From Dechloromonas sp. UBA6271 (GTDB lineage: Bacteria; Pseudomonadota; Gammaproteobacteria; Burkholderiales; Rhodocyclaceae): 64,000 bases of DNA. The stretch lies in NCBI GenBank assembly GCA_002440665.1, contig DJUX01000041.1, positions 1 to 64,000 on the forward strand, in the 5' to 3' direction. The notes under the pieces were generated by a model. That model had not been told where the DNA came from, made no database searches, and saw only the letters and a program-made list of their open reading frames with translations. Below, in pieces: positions 45,677 through 54,719 of this stretch (position 1 is the first letter of the stretch; each line of letters starts with the position of its first letter). The translations under genes and the position numbers were made by a program.

Positions 45677-46900
45677 CTAAACCATAAAAGCAGGCTGAGC
45701 GATAACGACCGGGCTCACCACATCGCGGATTTCGCATAGTCCTGTAATGAGCAAATCGTACTGCTCCGTCCTTCGCCCTTGATCCCATATGATCGGCAGC
45801 ACTTTGTTGTATGGGCTACCGCGTTTCAGGTAGAGGCTGACATCTTCACCAATCTGCGAGATAAGGTCCTGTGGGGTGCTCTTCTCTCGCCAATATTTTA
45901 CCTCTATCACTAACTGAAGCGACGGGATCACCAGATCAGCCCGAGGTTTCTTCTGCCCCACCGAAGCGAGCCACTCTTCGTCGCGCAGATCAGGAAGCAC
46001 CGGGGCGAGAACTGCGCACAGAAGATTCTGGAAGTGGTATTCGTTTTCGACAGCCCACTTCTGTGCTGTCGAGTTCGGCGTCTTCTTCTGATCTTCCCAG
46101 GTCCATCGGCGCAATCCGGATGGAAGCCGGCGAAGGAGGAGGCCTACATCTTCCAGACTCGGCGCACGTAAATCTACCTGAGACGCCCCCTGCGCGAGGA
46201 AACGAAAGGCCGCCAAGTCCAAGGTCGCCTGCTCAGGATCGTCGTAGACAACCAACTTGATACGGCCAAGCAACTTCGACTCAAAGTCGTTGCCGCTTGC
46301 CGACGAAGATCTCGCCAATCGACGTGCCACGTAGATAACCGCACACGCGCTGGCGGGCGTCACTTGCAACTCGTCGTCCAATCCCAACTCGGATCGCATC
46401 TTGATCATGGACAACAGTTCTTGGCGCCATCCAATTTCCGCAGGCAAGAGCGGCTGCAACCTAGCAAGCAGCGATGCGAACCATGTTCCAAACTTCTGCC
46501 ACCGCGCGCTATCGGTAATCGCCACCAAACCGACCAGGACGCCGGTGTGCGCCAATGGTTGCATCAGACTGACCAGGGCCGTCTGCGAACCGCCGCTACG
46601 CCCCATCAGCCAATCCACTCCTTGCGCAAAAGATTCTCGGCATGCTGCGCTCAAGGTCGGATCGATACCCAACAAGAATCCCAAGGCCGCAACGGCATGA
46701 ATTGACCGGCCGCCGCCCGCGATCTCCTCGCAAAGCTCCCGCGCCATCGGCGCGCATTGTTCGGCGGGAAACTCCTCGGCGAGCACCCAGTGATAGAAAG
46801 CGATCGAAAGCGGGCCTGCACTGGTCAATGTTTGGGCCTGGCCAGCTACGGCCTGCAGCGCCTCGCGCAGGATCGGATTGCCGCCGGTCACAGAAACCAC
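45677..46900 (-). CDS. PD-(D/E)XK nuclease, likely Argonaute-associated effector
   Basis: A 407-residue protein. Residues 1-290 are mostly helical with no motif I recognise. The C-terminal ~115 residues hold a restriction-endonuclease fold core: Asp322 in KPRADLVIPSLQ and Glu333-Val-Lys335 in LVIEVKYWREK, followed by a helix with Gln349. The GTG start lies inside the end of the Argonaute gene (13-base overlap), so the two are translationally coupled. Inactive long-B Argonautes are known to recruit co-encoded nucleases that destroy DNA in infected cells (BPAN-type systems). Effector function here is inferred from this pattern. Confidence 0.8.
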   Translation of the reverse strand: MVSVTGGNPILREALQAVAGQAQTLTSAGPLSIAFYHWVLAEEFPAEQCAPMARELCEEIAGGGRSIHAVAALGFLLGIDPTLSAACRESFAQGVDWLMGRSGGSQTALVSLMQPLAHTGVLVGLVAITDSARWQKFGTWFASLLARLQPLLPAEIGWRQELLSMIKMRSELGLDDELQVTPASACAVIYVARRLARSSSASGNDFESKLLGRIKLVVYDDPEQATLDLAAFRFLAQGASQVDLRAPSLEDVGLLLRRLPSGLRRWTWEDQKKTPNSTAQKWAVENEYHFQNLLCAVLAPVLPDLRDEEWLASVGQKKPRADLVIPSLQLVIEVKYWREKSTPQDLISQIGEDVSLYLKRGSPYNKVLPIIWDQGRRTEQYDLLITGLCEIRDVVSPVVIAQPAFMV

Positions 46901-49143
46901 CTCGTTGTCCCGATCTTGCCAAGCATCACGCTAGGACTCCACCGGCTACCCAAGCGATCCAGCCGACCTAAGAGGCCCGCGACGAGGTCGGAGTAGTAGA
47001 TGGTGACAGGCATCGCCGCCGGCAGGAAGCTGCGCCAGGAATGGTTCGAAAACCAGTAGACCTGCTTCGTAAGATAGATGATGTCCGTGAACGTCGAATC
47101 ACGATGCAGAGTTAACAGCAATGGCTTGGGCAACCCGTCCGTCGGTCGCTTGAGTTGTTGAGGCCCAGTTAGGGTCAACAAAGTTTCATTGTCGCCAACC
47201 TCCGCATAGAGGCCTCGTATCGGGGTTTTCTCTCCCCGTCCTTTTGTTCCGACAGAATCGTCGTCGAACAAGAGGTAGGGGTGGTCTTGCTTGACATGCA
47301 GGAACGCGAACTGCAGATCGAATTCCGAGAATTCTTTGAGTGCGGCCTTGACAGACTCAATCTCCGTGTTGCGCATGGGTTTGAATGCGTGCACGATCAC
47401 CCGAACAGAATCACCCTTGATCCAGTTCATTTCGCTGCGCACACGCTGGAGCGTTGCCTGCAACGAATCGGTCAGCGCCTCACCGTACTTCGCCATCGGC
47501 ACGGCATTCGACAGGTTGGAGAGCAGATAGCCGCCATCACCGCGGAAGACGCTGGTGATACCGACGATCCTCTCCTTCTTTGAGAACCGTGACTCGCCTA
47601 TCGCCGCGCTACCCAGGCCAATGACCACTTCGTGCGCGATCCCTTTGTCCGATTTGATCAACCAGGGAATGCCGCCGAGCTTGGCATAGACGGCGAGTGC
47701 GAGATTGCTCAGTGTGTATGCCAGATTGCCGGGTGCCATCGCGAACGTCTCGAAGGCGATGAACTGCGTGGGAATCTGGTTGGAGAGAAACGCCGCCTTG
47801 GCCACCAAATAGGGGTTGCGTTGCGGTGGTAGCTGTCGCGAATCTCTCTCGGTCTGCACCAACGCCAAGTGCCAGGGCGTCCCCTCGGCACCCATACGCA
47901 CGGCCTTGGAAGCAGCCGTGTGGTACGCGTCTGCTGTGAAGCTGTCAGCCTCCACGAATGTCAGCGTGATGTCCTGCAGACCGTAGATTCCGAGAAATCC
48001 TCTGCCGAATGGCAGCGACTTGCCGTCGACCGTCACCCCGTCCCGGAACTTCCTGAGGAATAGTTCGAATTGCCCGCGTCGCGCCCGATCACAGACCACA
48101 CAAACGTTCGGCCGCGTCGGCGTGAACACATGCCTGCTGTAAGGGCCGAACTTCGTCAATCCTACCGCCGCGCGCGTCTCTGACTTGAGCGTGCCGGCAT
48201 CGAACACGTAGGTCGGTGTGCTGCCTTCCGCGAAACGTGGAAAAGTCGAGCTATCTTTCTCGTTGATCAGGCTACCGATACTGACACTCAGCCCTTCTTG
48301 CAATTCGATGCCACCCAAGCCCCGCACCCAGTCCGAAATCCGGGCGATGTGCTCCATCCGGGAGCGTCCCCTGCTGTTCTCGAACACGATCTCATCGATC
48401 TTGCCCTGCGCCCTTCCGGAGGCGTTTCGCGTGAAGTGCTGCAACAAGTGCCGAGTGTTCTCGGGCGAGGCCTCCAGATACAACTCGTCCAGGGGCAGCA
48501 GCTCCTCGACATTCATGAACCGCTCAGACAGCCGTGCCTTGCCGTCTGCGATGCTTCCAACGCGCCCGACAAGCCTGCGCTGGGGCAGCATGCGCGCATC
48601 TTCCACCGGCGTCTCACGCTCGACCACCAAGCCATCCAGGCGAACGCCGTGCTCACTCAACACCGCCAGGCTAGTCGCACATGTTTTCTGGATTTCGATA
48701 TCCCACAGCAGTCCTAACAAATTGGAACCCGGTAACTTCAAGGATCGGATGGAGATCAAGACGCGCGACTGCAGGTGAACATGCTTATCAGCGTCCAAAA
48801 ATCCCGTCGGCAATGTGCGTCCCACTGTCGTGATCGGGTTGTAGCGGGCCACTGGCCGCCTGTTTGCACTCAGCAACGACACCAAACGTTGTTCAAGCAA
48901 CGGCCGGATCAGCGAGGCGTGCTCGACCGCCGAGACCTGTTTTTCCTTGCCGATGGGCGTCGCGTCGGGCGCAAGTGGTAACGCCACAATCTGGTCTGCC
49001 CGACGGGTTACCGCAAACTGCGTTCGGTACTGGCTACGAAGGTCACGCAATTGCTGCGAGTCTTTGAATGGCAGGGTCTGCAGTCGGATGGCATCGCCAT
49101 GCACGAGCAACGGCGTAAAATTGAGCTGCAGATGTCGTCCCAT
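46888..49143 (-). CDS. long prokaryotic Argonaute, catalytically inactive (long-B-like)
   Basis: A 751-residue guide-binding protein. The PIWI domain is clear: YAKLGGIPWLIKSDKG (Lys488) and the C-terminal STFTDIIYLTKQVYWFSNHS with SWRSFLPAAMPVTIYYSDLV. The MID 5'-phosphate pocket looks intact: Tyr445 and Lys449 in NPYLVAKAAF, Gln460 in QIPTQF, and Lys488. The first catalytic Asp is replaced (VVIGLGSAAIG, Gly511), and the third by the FK of VIVHAFKPMRN (587-588), so slicing is not expected. An excellent GGAGAGG site precedes the ATG. It overlaps the nuclease gene and follows the 301-residue gene by eight bases. Confidence 0.93.
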   Translation of the reverse strand: MGRHLQLNFTPLLVHGDAIRLQTLPFKDSQQLRDLRSQYRTQFAVTRRADQIVALPLAPDATPIGKEKQVSAVEHASLIRPLLEQRLVSLLSANRRPVARYNPITTVGRTLPTGFLDADKHVHLQSRVLISIRSLKLPGSNLLGLLWDIEIQKTCATSLAVLSEHGVRLDGLVVERETPVEDARMLPQRRLVGRVGSIADGKARLSERFMNVEELLPLDELYLEASPENTRHLLQHFTRNASGRAQGKIDEIVFENSRGRSRMEHIARISDWVRGLGGIELQEGLSVSIGSLINEKDSSTFPRFAEGSTPTYVFDAGTLKSETRAAVGLTKFGPYSRHVFTPTRPNVCVVCDRARRGQFELFLRKFRDGVTVDGKSLPFGRGFLGIYGLQDITLTFVEADSFTADAYHTAASKAVRMGAEGTPWHLALVQTERDSRQLPPQRNPYLVAKAAFLSNQIPTQFIAFETFAMAPGNLAYTLSNLALAVYAKLGGIPWLIKSDKGIAHEVVIGLGSAAIGESRFSKKERIVGITSVFRGDGGYLLSNLSNAVPMAKYGEALTDSLQATLQRVRSEMNWIKGDSVRVIVHAFKPMRNTEIESVKAALKEFSEFDLQFAFLHVKQDHPYLLFDDDSVGTKGRGEKTPIRGLYAEVGDNETLLTLTGPQQLKRPTDGLPKPLLLTLHRDSTFTDIIYLTKQVYWFSNHSWRSFLPAAMPVTIYYSDLVAGLLGRLDRLGSRWSPSVMLGKIGTTRWFL

Positions 49144-49151
49144 GCCCTCTC

Positions 49152-50057
49152 CTATTTTTTATTCAGCATCAGTTGGATCATCGCGAACAGACGATGAAAG
49201 AGGTAATCGACATGGTCCACATCGATCACCGGCACTTGGCTCACCTCGGAATGGCGGATCAAATGGCTATTGCCAATCGAGTTCAATTCCTGCGCCTCAG
49301 CTTCCAACCTGGTTCGCAACAACGGCTCCGTTGCGGTGGCATCTAAGATGATCGTGATAGATCTCTTCTTGTCGCGAGGGTCTGCGAGCGATTTGAGCCT
49401 CTCCCATGCACCCCACAACCGTTCCAGCGCTTCTCGTCGAACAAGGGGATTGCGGTCGGAAAACTTCGCCCGACACTCATCCAGCATGTTATCAAGCGTG
49501 CGGTCCCCGGTATTGAAGGCCGTTCGCCTCAGTTCATCACCCAACACCAGCGGCAGCACTCGAACAATGCGCCCCGTCGAGAGCATCTCGAAGGCAACGC
49601 CATTGCGCGAGAAAATGCGGTTGACGGTCGCTCGAAACTCGTCCTGCCCCGCTTGCGGATCGAAACTCAGATGGTGGTGACCGAAGAAGTCATGGTATTT
49701 GCCAGGGATTGGCTTCGCCACGGCGTCATGGACGAATTCGATGAAGTCCAAGGCCAACAACGTTTCCGGCGCAAACGGCTCGCGTTCAGAGAAAAAGCCC
49801 TCCTCCACTGCATGAGTGGTTTCAAGCGGCCACGCCAGACCGGGCATCTCTGCAACCACTCCCGCAGCCAGTGAGTCGGAATCGCAACCGCAAATAGCCT
49901 GCCCATCTGGGCAACGCTCAGGGAATCGCAGTCCGAAGGCACCACTGTTGATCAGCGCCTGCACTGAGGCGACCACGCCGGCCCAAACTGTTGGTGAGAT
50001 CACCTGCTCGGTTCGCGCTTTTGGACCGTTCTCCCGGTCGCTGAAGTAGTCCGCCAT
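49152..50057 (-). CDS. AbiJ-like hypothetical protein upstream of Argonaute
   Basis: A 301-residue protein. The N-terminal half has FPERCPDGQAICGCDSDSL and KYHDFFGHHHLSFDP. The C-terminal half has ALERLWGAWERLKSL, then LNSIGNSHLIRHSEV and HVDYLFHRLFAMIQLM. This last block resembles the conserved R-H region of AbiJ_NTD4-type abortive-infection proteins and may be a HEPN-like helical fold. The assignment is from memory of the pattern and is weak. It lies eight bases before the Argonaute gene and 104 bases after gajB, so it may belong to either system or stand alone. Confidence 0.5.
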   Translation of the reverse strand: MADYFSDRENGPKARTEQVISPTVWAGVVASVQALINSGAFGLRFPERCPDGQAICGCDSDSLAAGVVAEMPGLAWPLETTHAVEEGFFSEREPFAPETLLALDFIEFVHDAVAKPIPGKYHDFFGHHHLSFDPQAGQDEFRATVNRIFSRNGVAFEMLSTGRIVRVLPLVLGDELRRTAFNTGDRTLDNMLDECRAKFSDRNPLVRREALERLWGAWERLKSLADPRDKKRSITIILDATATEPLLRTRLEAEAQELNSIGNSHLIRHSEVSQVPVIDVDHVDYLFHRLFAMIQLMLNKK

Positions 50058-50094
50058 CAGCGTGCCCCCGTGTGATCGATTGACGCGGCTATTG

Positions 50095-50114
50095 GCGGGT
50101 CGTTGAAGACCCGC
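50095..50114. other. hairpin in the gajB-AbiJ-like gap
   Basis: A 7-bp perfect inverted repeat (GCGGGTC/GACCCGC) with a 6-base loop lies in the only sizeable gap (104 bases) of the defence operon. There is no T-run on the minus strand. It could mark an RNA-processing point or weak attenuator between Gabija and the Argonaute module. Confidence 0.4.
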
Positions 50115-50161
50115 TCGCCATCGGTCGGCAGCGCATGGACGGTTTGTGGCAGCCCACGCAT

Positions 50162-51925
50162 CTAGCCCGCCTCCCGAATGGACGTGATCAGCGGCGACTC
50201 GTCTTCGTCGTAGGTCAGATGAATCTGTGTCTTGGCGCGCGTCACACCCACATAGAAAAGTCGAGTTGCTTCTTCCAGTTGCTCTTCGGTCTTGTCGTAG
50301 CCGCTGGGGAACACGCCGTTTTCCAGCCCGACCATGATGACCGCCTGGAACTCCAGCCCTTTCGAGCTGTGTAATGTCATCAGATTGATCTGGTCCGGAC
50401 TCTTGCCCTGATTCCCGAATATCTCTACCGTGAATGTCTGCAATGGACCGCCCACTGCAGCGGCCCTTATCAGCTCATCCAGGTTATCTTTCTCATCGGC
50501 GAGACCAGGCTCCTGCTGGAGCAGGTCATCCAGCACGTCGCGACGCAATACTGAAAGCCATCGATGCAAAGGCTGCGCACCATCCCGTAGTGAGAACAGG
50601 GCCGCGATCAACTGCTTGCGTGCGGCCAGCAGTTCGGATTCACGCGTGACAGAGCGCCGCAGCCGTCGCCAAGCTTTGAGCAACTGCGAAAGTGGCACCG
50701 AACCTGTCTGCCAGCCGCCCGCACACCATCGCGCGACATCTGTGAGCCACTCGGTCAGGCGGGTACGCTTTATCGGCGATCCGTTGTCAAGTCGGAAGTA
50801 CCGCAAGCCGAGAGCATCCGCCGCCTGCGCAATCGGCGTCCCCTCGTTGAGCGTCCGGTACAGCAGCGCAATGTCCCCCTGGTTCCATGACGGATTTGCC
50901 GCGAGGAGCGCCGGCACCAGCGTCCCAAGCGCGTAGTCTGCCTGTTCGCGGATGTTGCACTCCAGACGGTGGATAAGGATTTCGCCGGCTCGCCCATCAT
51001 GAGAACGAAACTCAGCGGGTTCCGGCAATAGCGCCATGGAAGCAGCGATGATGCGGTCCGCGCAACGGTAGTTCAGCTTGAGCCTGATGGATTCCATCTG
51101 CGGGAGACGGGCCAACACTCGCAACAAGCTCGGCTTGGCACCGGTGAATCCATAAATGGACTGGTCCGGGTCGCCCACTGCAACTAACCGGGTCTTCGCG
51201 CGAAGCAATGCCAACACGATGCGGTGCAGGGGAAGACCAAGGTCCTGATATTCGTCGATCACGATCACCGGATACTTGGCCTGAATGGCACGTCTAACCC
51301 ACTCATGTTTCTCGACAAGTTGCAGGCCAGCAAGGACCAGACCATCGAAGTCGATCAGGCCATTCTGTAGAAGCAATACTTCGTAGGCCCCAACCACCGC
51401 TGTCTCGCGGGCTGACCATGCGCGCCACTCGTCACTATCCTTGTCCGGGATGGTGCGCCGCAGCTTGTCGCAGGCCATGCGAAACCAACTTGGCGCATTG
51501 CCCCCCAGTTGCTCGCGATAAGCATCGGCAAAGAGTTTTCGCGCCTGCGCGGGTGACGCAACGACCAGCGGATCCGGTACATCGAGACCTGCCAGTGCGG
51601 CGTAGGGCGACACTAGTTCCGTAAGGCAAAAGGAGTGCACTGTGGAGAGCAGGAGACGATCACCGTCGTCCGCACCGAGCTTGGTCAGTCTTGATCGCAA
51701 CTCGCCGACACAAGCATTGCTATAGGTGATGCACGCCAGTCGGCGGGGGCGGTGTACGTCCTCAGCAAGCAGGCGGGCGATCTTGACGGTGATCGTCTTG
51801 GTCTTGCCGCTGCCGGGCCCGGCCAGGATGACGCAGTTCCCTGTCGATTGGTATGCACGCCATTGATCCTCGTTCCCACGCAAATCTTCCGCGGCTTTGA
51901 GATGCGGGGGTGCGATGGATGTCAT
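50162..51925 (-). CDS. gajB: Gabija protein GajB, UvrD/Rep-like helicase
   Basis: A 587-residue SF1 DNA helicase. AGPGSGKTKTITVKIARLL (about residues 35-53) is Walker A, VIVIDEYQDLGLPLHRIVL Walker B, and AVGDPDQSIYGFTGAKPSLL motif III. MTLHSSKGLEFQAVIMVGLE is motif V, and LFYVGVTRAKTQIHLTYDED motif VI. The gene start overlaps the gajA stop (ATGA), the standard GajA-GajB pairing of the Gabija anti-phage system. It is longer than the founding GajB (about 490 residues). GajB senses DNA ends and activates GajA. Confidence 0.9.
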   Translation of the reverse strand: MTSIAPPHLKAAEDLRGNEDQWRAYQSTGNCVILAGPGSGKTKTITVKIARLLAEDVHRPRRLACITYSNACVGELRSRLTKLGADDGDRLLLSTVHSFCLTELVSPYAALAGLDVPDPLVVASPAQARKLFADAYREQLGGNAPSWFRMACDKLRRTIPDKDSDEWRAWSARETAVVGAYEVLLLQNGLIDFDGLVLAGLQLVEKHEWVRRAIQAKYPVIVIDEYQDLGLPLHRIVLALLRAKTRLVAVGDPDQSIYGFTGAKPSLLRVLARLPQMESIRLKLNYRCADRIIAASMALLPEPAEFRSHDGRAGEILIHRLECNIREQADYALGTLVPALLAANPSWNQGDIALLYRTLNEGTPIAQAADALGLRYFRLDNGSPIKRTRLTEWLTDVARWCAGGWQTGSVPLSQLLKAWRRLRRSVTRESELLAARKQLIAALFSLRDGAQPLHRWLSVLRRDVLDDLLQQEPGLADEKDNLDELIRAAAVGGPLQTFTVEIFGNQGKSPDQINLMTLHSSKGLEFQAVIMVGLENGVFPSGYDKTEEQLEEATRLFYVGVTRAKTQIHLTYDEDESPLITSIREAG

Positions 51926-53763
51926 CCCAGCTTGGCCTTCAAATAGTTCAGCGCAGATTCGATGTACTCAGGACATACGTCGACATCCTCTTTCATGAGC
52001 ACCGCCGCCAACCGTTGCGCCATACGGCCCTTGCCGATGGAGTCGATGTCCTTGAGGAATTGCGAGGGATCGAGTGAATCAGGATCGGTCGCGAGGCTCG
52101 CGAAGCGCGCGTGCATCTTCTTGTTGGTGGTGAGTCCCTTGATGGCTGCCAGGAAATGGTCTTCTGCCCCTGCCTTGAAAACATCGATCTCAAACGTGAA
52201 TTCGTTCAGGAAGACACCGTAGTGCGGTGCGAGCTTCAGCACCTCAGCATAGTTGGTCTCTTCCCAAACTTCTTCATCTAGCAAGTGCTGCATGATCTGG
52301 TTGACGACACGATTCTTACCATAGCTGTCCGTAACACCTGCGTCATCCGGATCCGCATCCTCCTGACTCGCATCTTCCTTCTTTGGATCGAAATCCGTCA
52401 GTACCACGAATGGGATATCGAGCCCCTTTGGCCCCAGCAATTGGACGTAAGGAGCGAAGTTGGTGCCGGCGATGGAGCAGACTGTGATGCCCATCGCATC
52501 AAAATCAAGACTCTCGTCATACAGCTTAGCCAGCGTCGGCAACAGAAACTTTTCCGCATCGCCTTCCACTAGGATTACGCCCTTCGAGAAAAACAGTTCG
52601 CCGCGCGTGACGTCGATGTAGCGCTCCAGATCCTCGCGGTCGCTGGTATCGAGTTTGATGCCTTTGAGAGAGCGCCCGACGGTATGCCCCTCGTCAGCGA
52701 TCTGCCGCAGGACAACCACATTGGCTAGCGGCGCCACACTGGCCACATTCGGCGAATGCGTAGTGAGCAGAATGCTGCGCGGCCCGGGTCCGGCTTGCGC
52801 GTCGTCCCGCGTTTGTAGGTAATTCCGATAGATGAGCCGCTGAAGATGAGGATGGAGATGGGCCTCGGGTTCCTCTATCGCCAGAAACGTATGTTGACGT
52901 TCCCCCTCGTCCACCAAGTATTGATGTTCCAGATGCTTCAGTGCGAGGTAAAGTACATTGGCGGAACCGAGACTGGCCTCTGCCACACCGCGCTTGCCGC
53001 CGTCGATCATCATTTGCAGCGCGCGTATCAATCGGTCAGGCTCCATCGGCGCAAAACCCAGTGCCGTTTCAACGGCATGCTTGTCTCCCACCATGGCGGT
53101 GAGCTGATCATTGACTTGGCCCACAACGTCTGCAAGTTCAGGTAATGCAGCAATTTTGGACGTTGTTTTGTGAACCTCACCGGCGATCGTGCTGAGTGCT
53201 TTTGCATCTACCGTCTTCGCAGCACGGTCAAGGAGGGGGCGCAGTGGAGAGCGAGCCCAGCGCGCGAGGTCCGATTCGGCATCGCGCAGTGCCGGAAATA
53301 GATCCAGCGGCATCCAGCGCCTCAGATCGTAGCCGACCGCGTTGTCGGGGCGGTCTCCGCCGAACACAATGAATTCGTAGTCAGCCTCGCTGCGCGGCGC
53401 ACCTGCAAGCCCCGGCATGGGCTGGTAGCGATATGTGATTCGCGCCACCATCGGGTCCGGCCGTACGAGATGATCCGCCAATACCGCCAGCAGATTTTCA
53501 TCATCTTCGAAACCTCGAAACTCGACCGACACCTCAATCACGTCCTCCGCCTTCAGCGGCCGCGCCAGCCCATCCCAGAAATCATCAAGGCGCAGCTTGC
53601 GCAACGAGTCGGGAAGTGAGGGATCGAGGATCAGTCGCAACGCAAACAACAGGTTGGTCTTGCCAACTTTGTTTTCTCCGAGGACGACGGCATGTTCGCC
53701 CAGGCGAACATCCAGCAACTTGAAGTTGCGGAAATTCTTGATAACAATCCGGCTCAGTCGCAT
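51922..53763 (-). CDS. gajA: Gabija protein GajA, OLD-family endonuclease
   Basis: A 613-residue ATPase-nuclease. The N-terminal ABC-type ATPase has Walker A GENKVGKTNLLFALRLILD (about residues 29-47), Walker B HTFLAIEEPEAHLHPHLQRL, and the H-loop ILLTTHSPNVASVAPLAN. The C-terminal TOPRIM nuclease starts at GVILVEGDAEKFLLPTLAKL, with the acidic DFDPKKEDAS further on. This is a class 2 OLD nuclease because a UvrD-like helicase gene overlaps it. The ATG at 53763 sits six bases from GGAAG; one at 53769 is also possible. Confidence 0.9.
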   Translation of the reverse strand: MRLSRIVIKNFRNFKLLDVRLGEHAVVLGENKVGKTNLLFALRLILDPSLPDSLRKLRLDDFWDGLARPLKAEDVIEVSVEFRGFEDDENLLAVLADHLVRPDPMVARITYRYQPMPGLAGAPRSEADYEFIVFGGDRPDNAVGYDLRRWMPLDLFPALRDAESDLARWARSPLRPLLDRAAKTVDAKALSTIAGEVHKTTSKIAALPELADVVGQVNDQLTAMVGDKHAVETALGFAPMEPDRLIRALQMMIDGGKRGVAEASLGSANVLYLALKHLEHQYLVDEGERQHTFLAIEEPEAHLHPHLQRLIYRNYLQTRDDAQAGPGPRSILLTTHSPNVASVAPLANVVVLRQIADEGHTVGRSLKGIKLDTSDREDLERYIDVTRGELFFSKGVILVEGDAEKFLLPTLAKLYDESLDFDAMGITVCSIAGTNFAPYVQLLGPKGLDIPFVVLTDFDPKKEDASQEDADPDDAGVTDSYGKNRVVNQIMQHLLDEEVWEETNYAEVLKLAPHYGVFLNEFTFEIDVFKAGAEDHFLAAIKGLTTNKKMHARFASLATDPDSLDPSQFLKDIDSIGKGRMAQRLAAVLMKEDVDVCPEYIESALNYLKAKLG

Positions 53764-53786
53764 AGGCATCTTCCGTTCTTTTGGCT

Positions 53787-54719
53787 TTAAGTCTTCTTCT
53801 CCGCGCAGGAGATTGGGTGCACGTAGATGAGCCCCTTCGTTTGTGCTGCCTTAACCTTGTGGTCGATCATTTCGCGCAAGTTCAGATGCCCTTCGAGCAC
53901 GAGAATCAGATCTTCGCCGTCAACGAAAAGCGTCTGAATTTCCTTGCCCATGACCAGGCTCCGGACTACTTCGACGCTGAAACCGTTGACCGAGATGAAC
54001 AGGCCGCGTCCGTAGAGCTTGCCGGCCACCTTGCCAGCGAATTGGTAGACCGGCTCATTGCTTGCCGATTTCTCCTGCCATTTAGCCTCGATCAGGTAGT
54101 GCTCTCCGTCGAACTTCACCGCACCATCGATCTGCTCGCCGTGGACGCGAAATGCTTCCGTGGCCTCTAGGCTTGAAAGCCTGGCAAGTTCGGTCAGGAT
54201 GCGTTCCAATGCGTAGCCACGTTGCTGTCTTGATGTCTTGTTGGCCAATAGGTCCAAGTACTCAGCACGCAGGACTTCCAAGGTAACTGTCGGCTGTTGG
54301 CGCGCTGTCTCGTGGGTCGCTCGCCGCTCTCGATCCGACTTGATCCTGGCATCACGGATTTCCTGCAATTGCTTCAGGTGCTCTAGATTTCTAGTCGCTG
54401 CCGCGCGATCCAGCTTGCGCAGCTTGTCGAAGTAGTACGGGTCGAAGTGTGACCACGCCAACAGCGACTGCAGCATGGCGCGAAACGGGCCAAGCCCGTT
54501 GTCAGGTCTCGCGCCTAGCTTGCCAAAGAGCACATCGACGACCTCGTGTCGCTTGAGGCCACTCTCGCCTTCGATCTGCAAGCCACTCAATTCAGCCTTC
54601 GTGCATCCGTGCTTCTCAAAGAAGCCAACGATGTCCTTGCGCGGCCAGAACAGAGACAAGATGCAGTCCTTCATGCAGCCTTTAATGTCGGCAGGGAAAG
54701 CCATTTCATTCACTCTCAT
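53787..54719 (-). CDS. Mrr-like restriction endonuclease
   Basis: A 310-residue protein. The N-terminal 120 residues (ADIKGCMKDCILSLFWPRKD) are a helical domain I cannot name, followed by a charged coiled linker. The C-terminal part is a PD-(D/E)XK Mrr-type domain: QRGYALERILTELARL, Asp198 in HGEQIDGAVKFDGE, and Glu211-Ala-Lys213 in YLIEAKWQEK. LYGRGLFISVNGFSVEVVRS is the following strand. It overlaps the AbiEii-like gene by one base and ends 23 bases before gajA. No methyltransferase partner is present, so it could be a modification-dependent nuclease or an abortive-infection effector. Confidence 0.75.
   Translation of the reverse strand: MRVNEMAFPADIKGCMKDCILSLFWPRKDIVGFFEKHGCTKAELSGLQIEGESGLKRHEVVDVLFGKLGARPDNGLGPFRAMLQSLLAWSHFDPYYFDKLRKLDRAAATRNLEHLKQLQEIRDARIKSDRERRATHETARQQPTVTLEVLRAEYLDLLANKTSRQQRGYALERILTELARLSSLEATEAFRVHGEQIDGAVKFDGEHYLIEAKWQEKSASNEPVYQFAGKVAGKLYGRGLFISVNGFSVEVVRSLVMGKEIQTLFVDGEDLILVLEGHLNLREMIDHKVKAAQTKGLIYVHPISCAEKKT

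Noticed and set aside
45677..49143. Short Argonaute system with SIR2 or TIR effector (SPARTA/SPARSA type)
   Set aside because: The Argonaute is full-length (751 residues), and the partner carries a PD-(D/E)XK core instead of a SIR2 or TIR domain.
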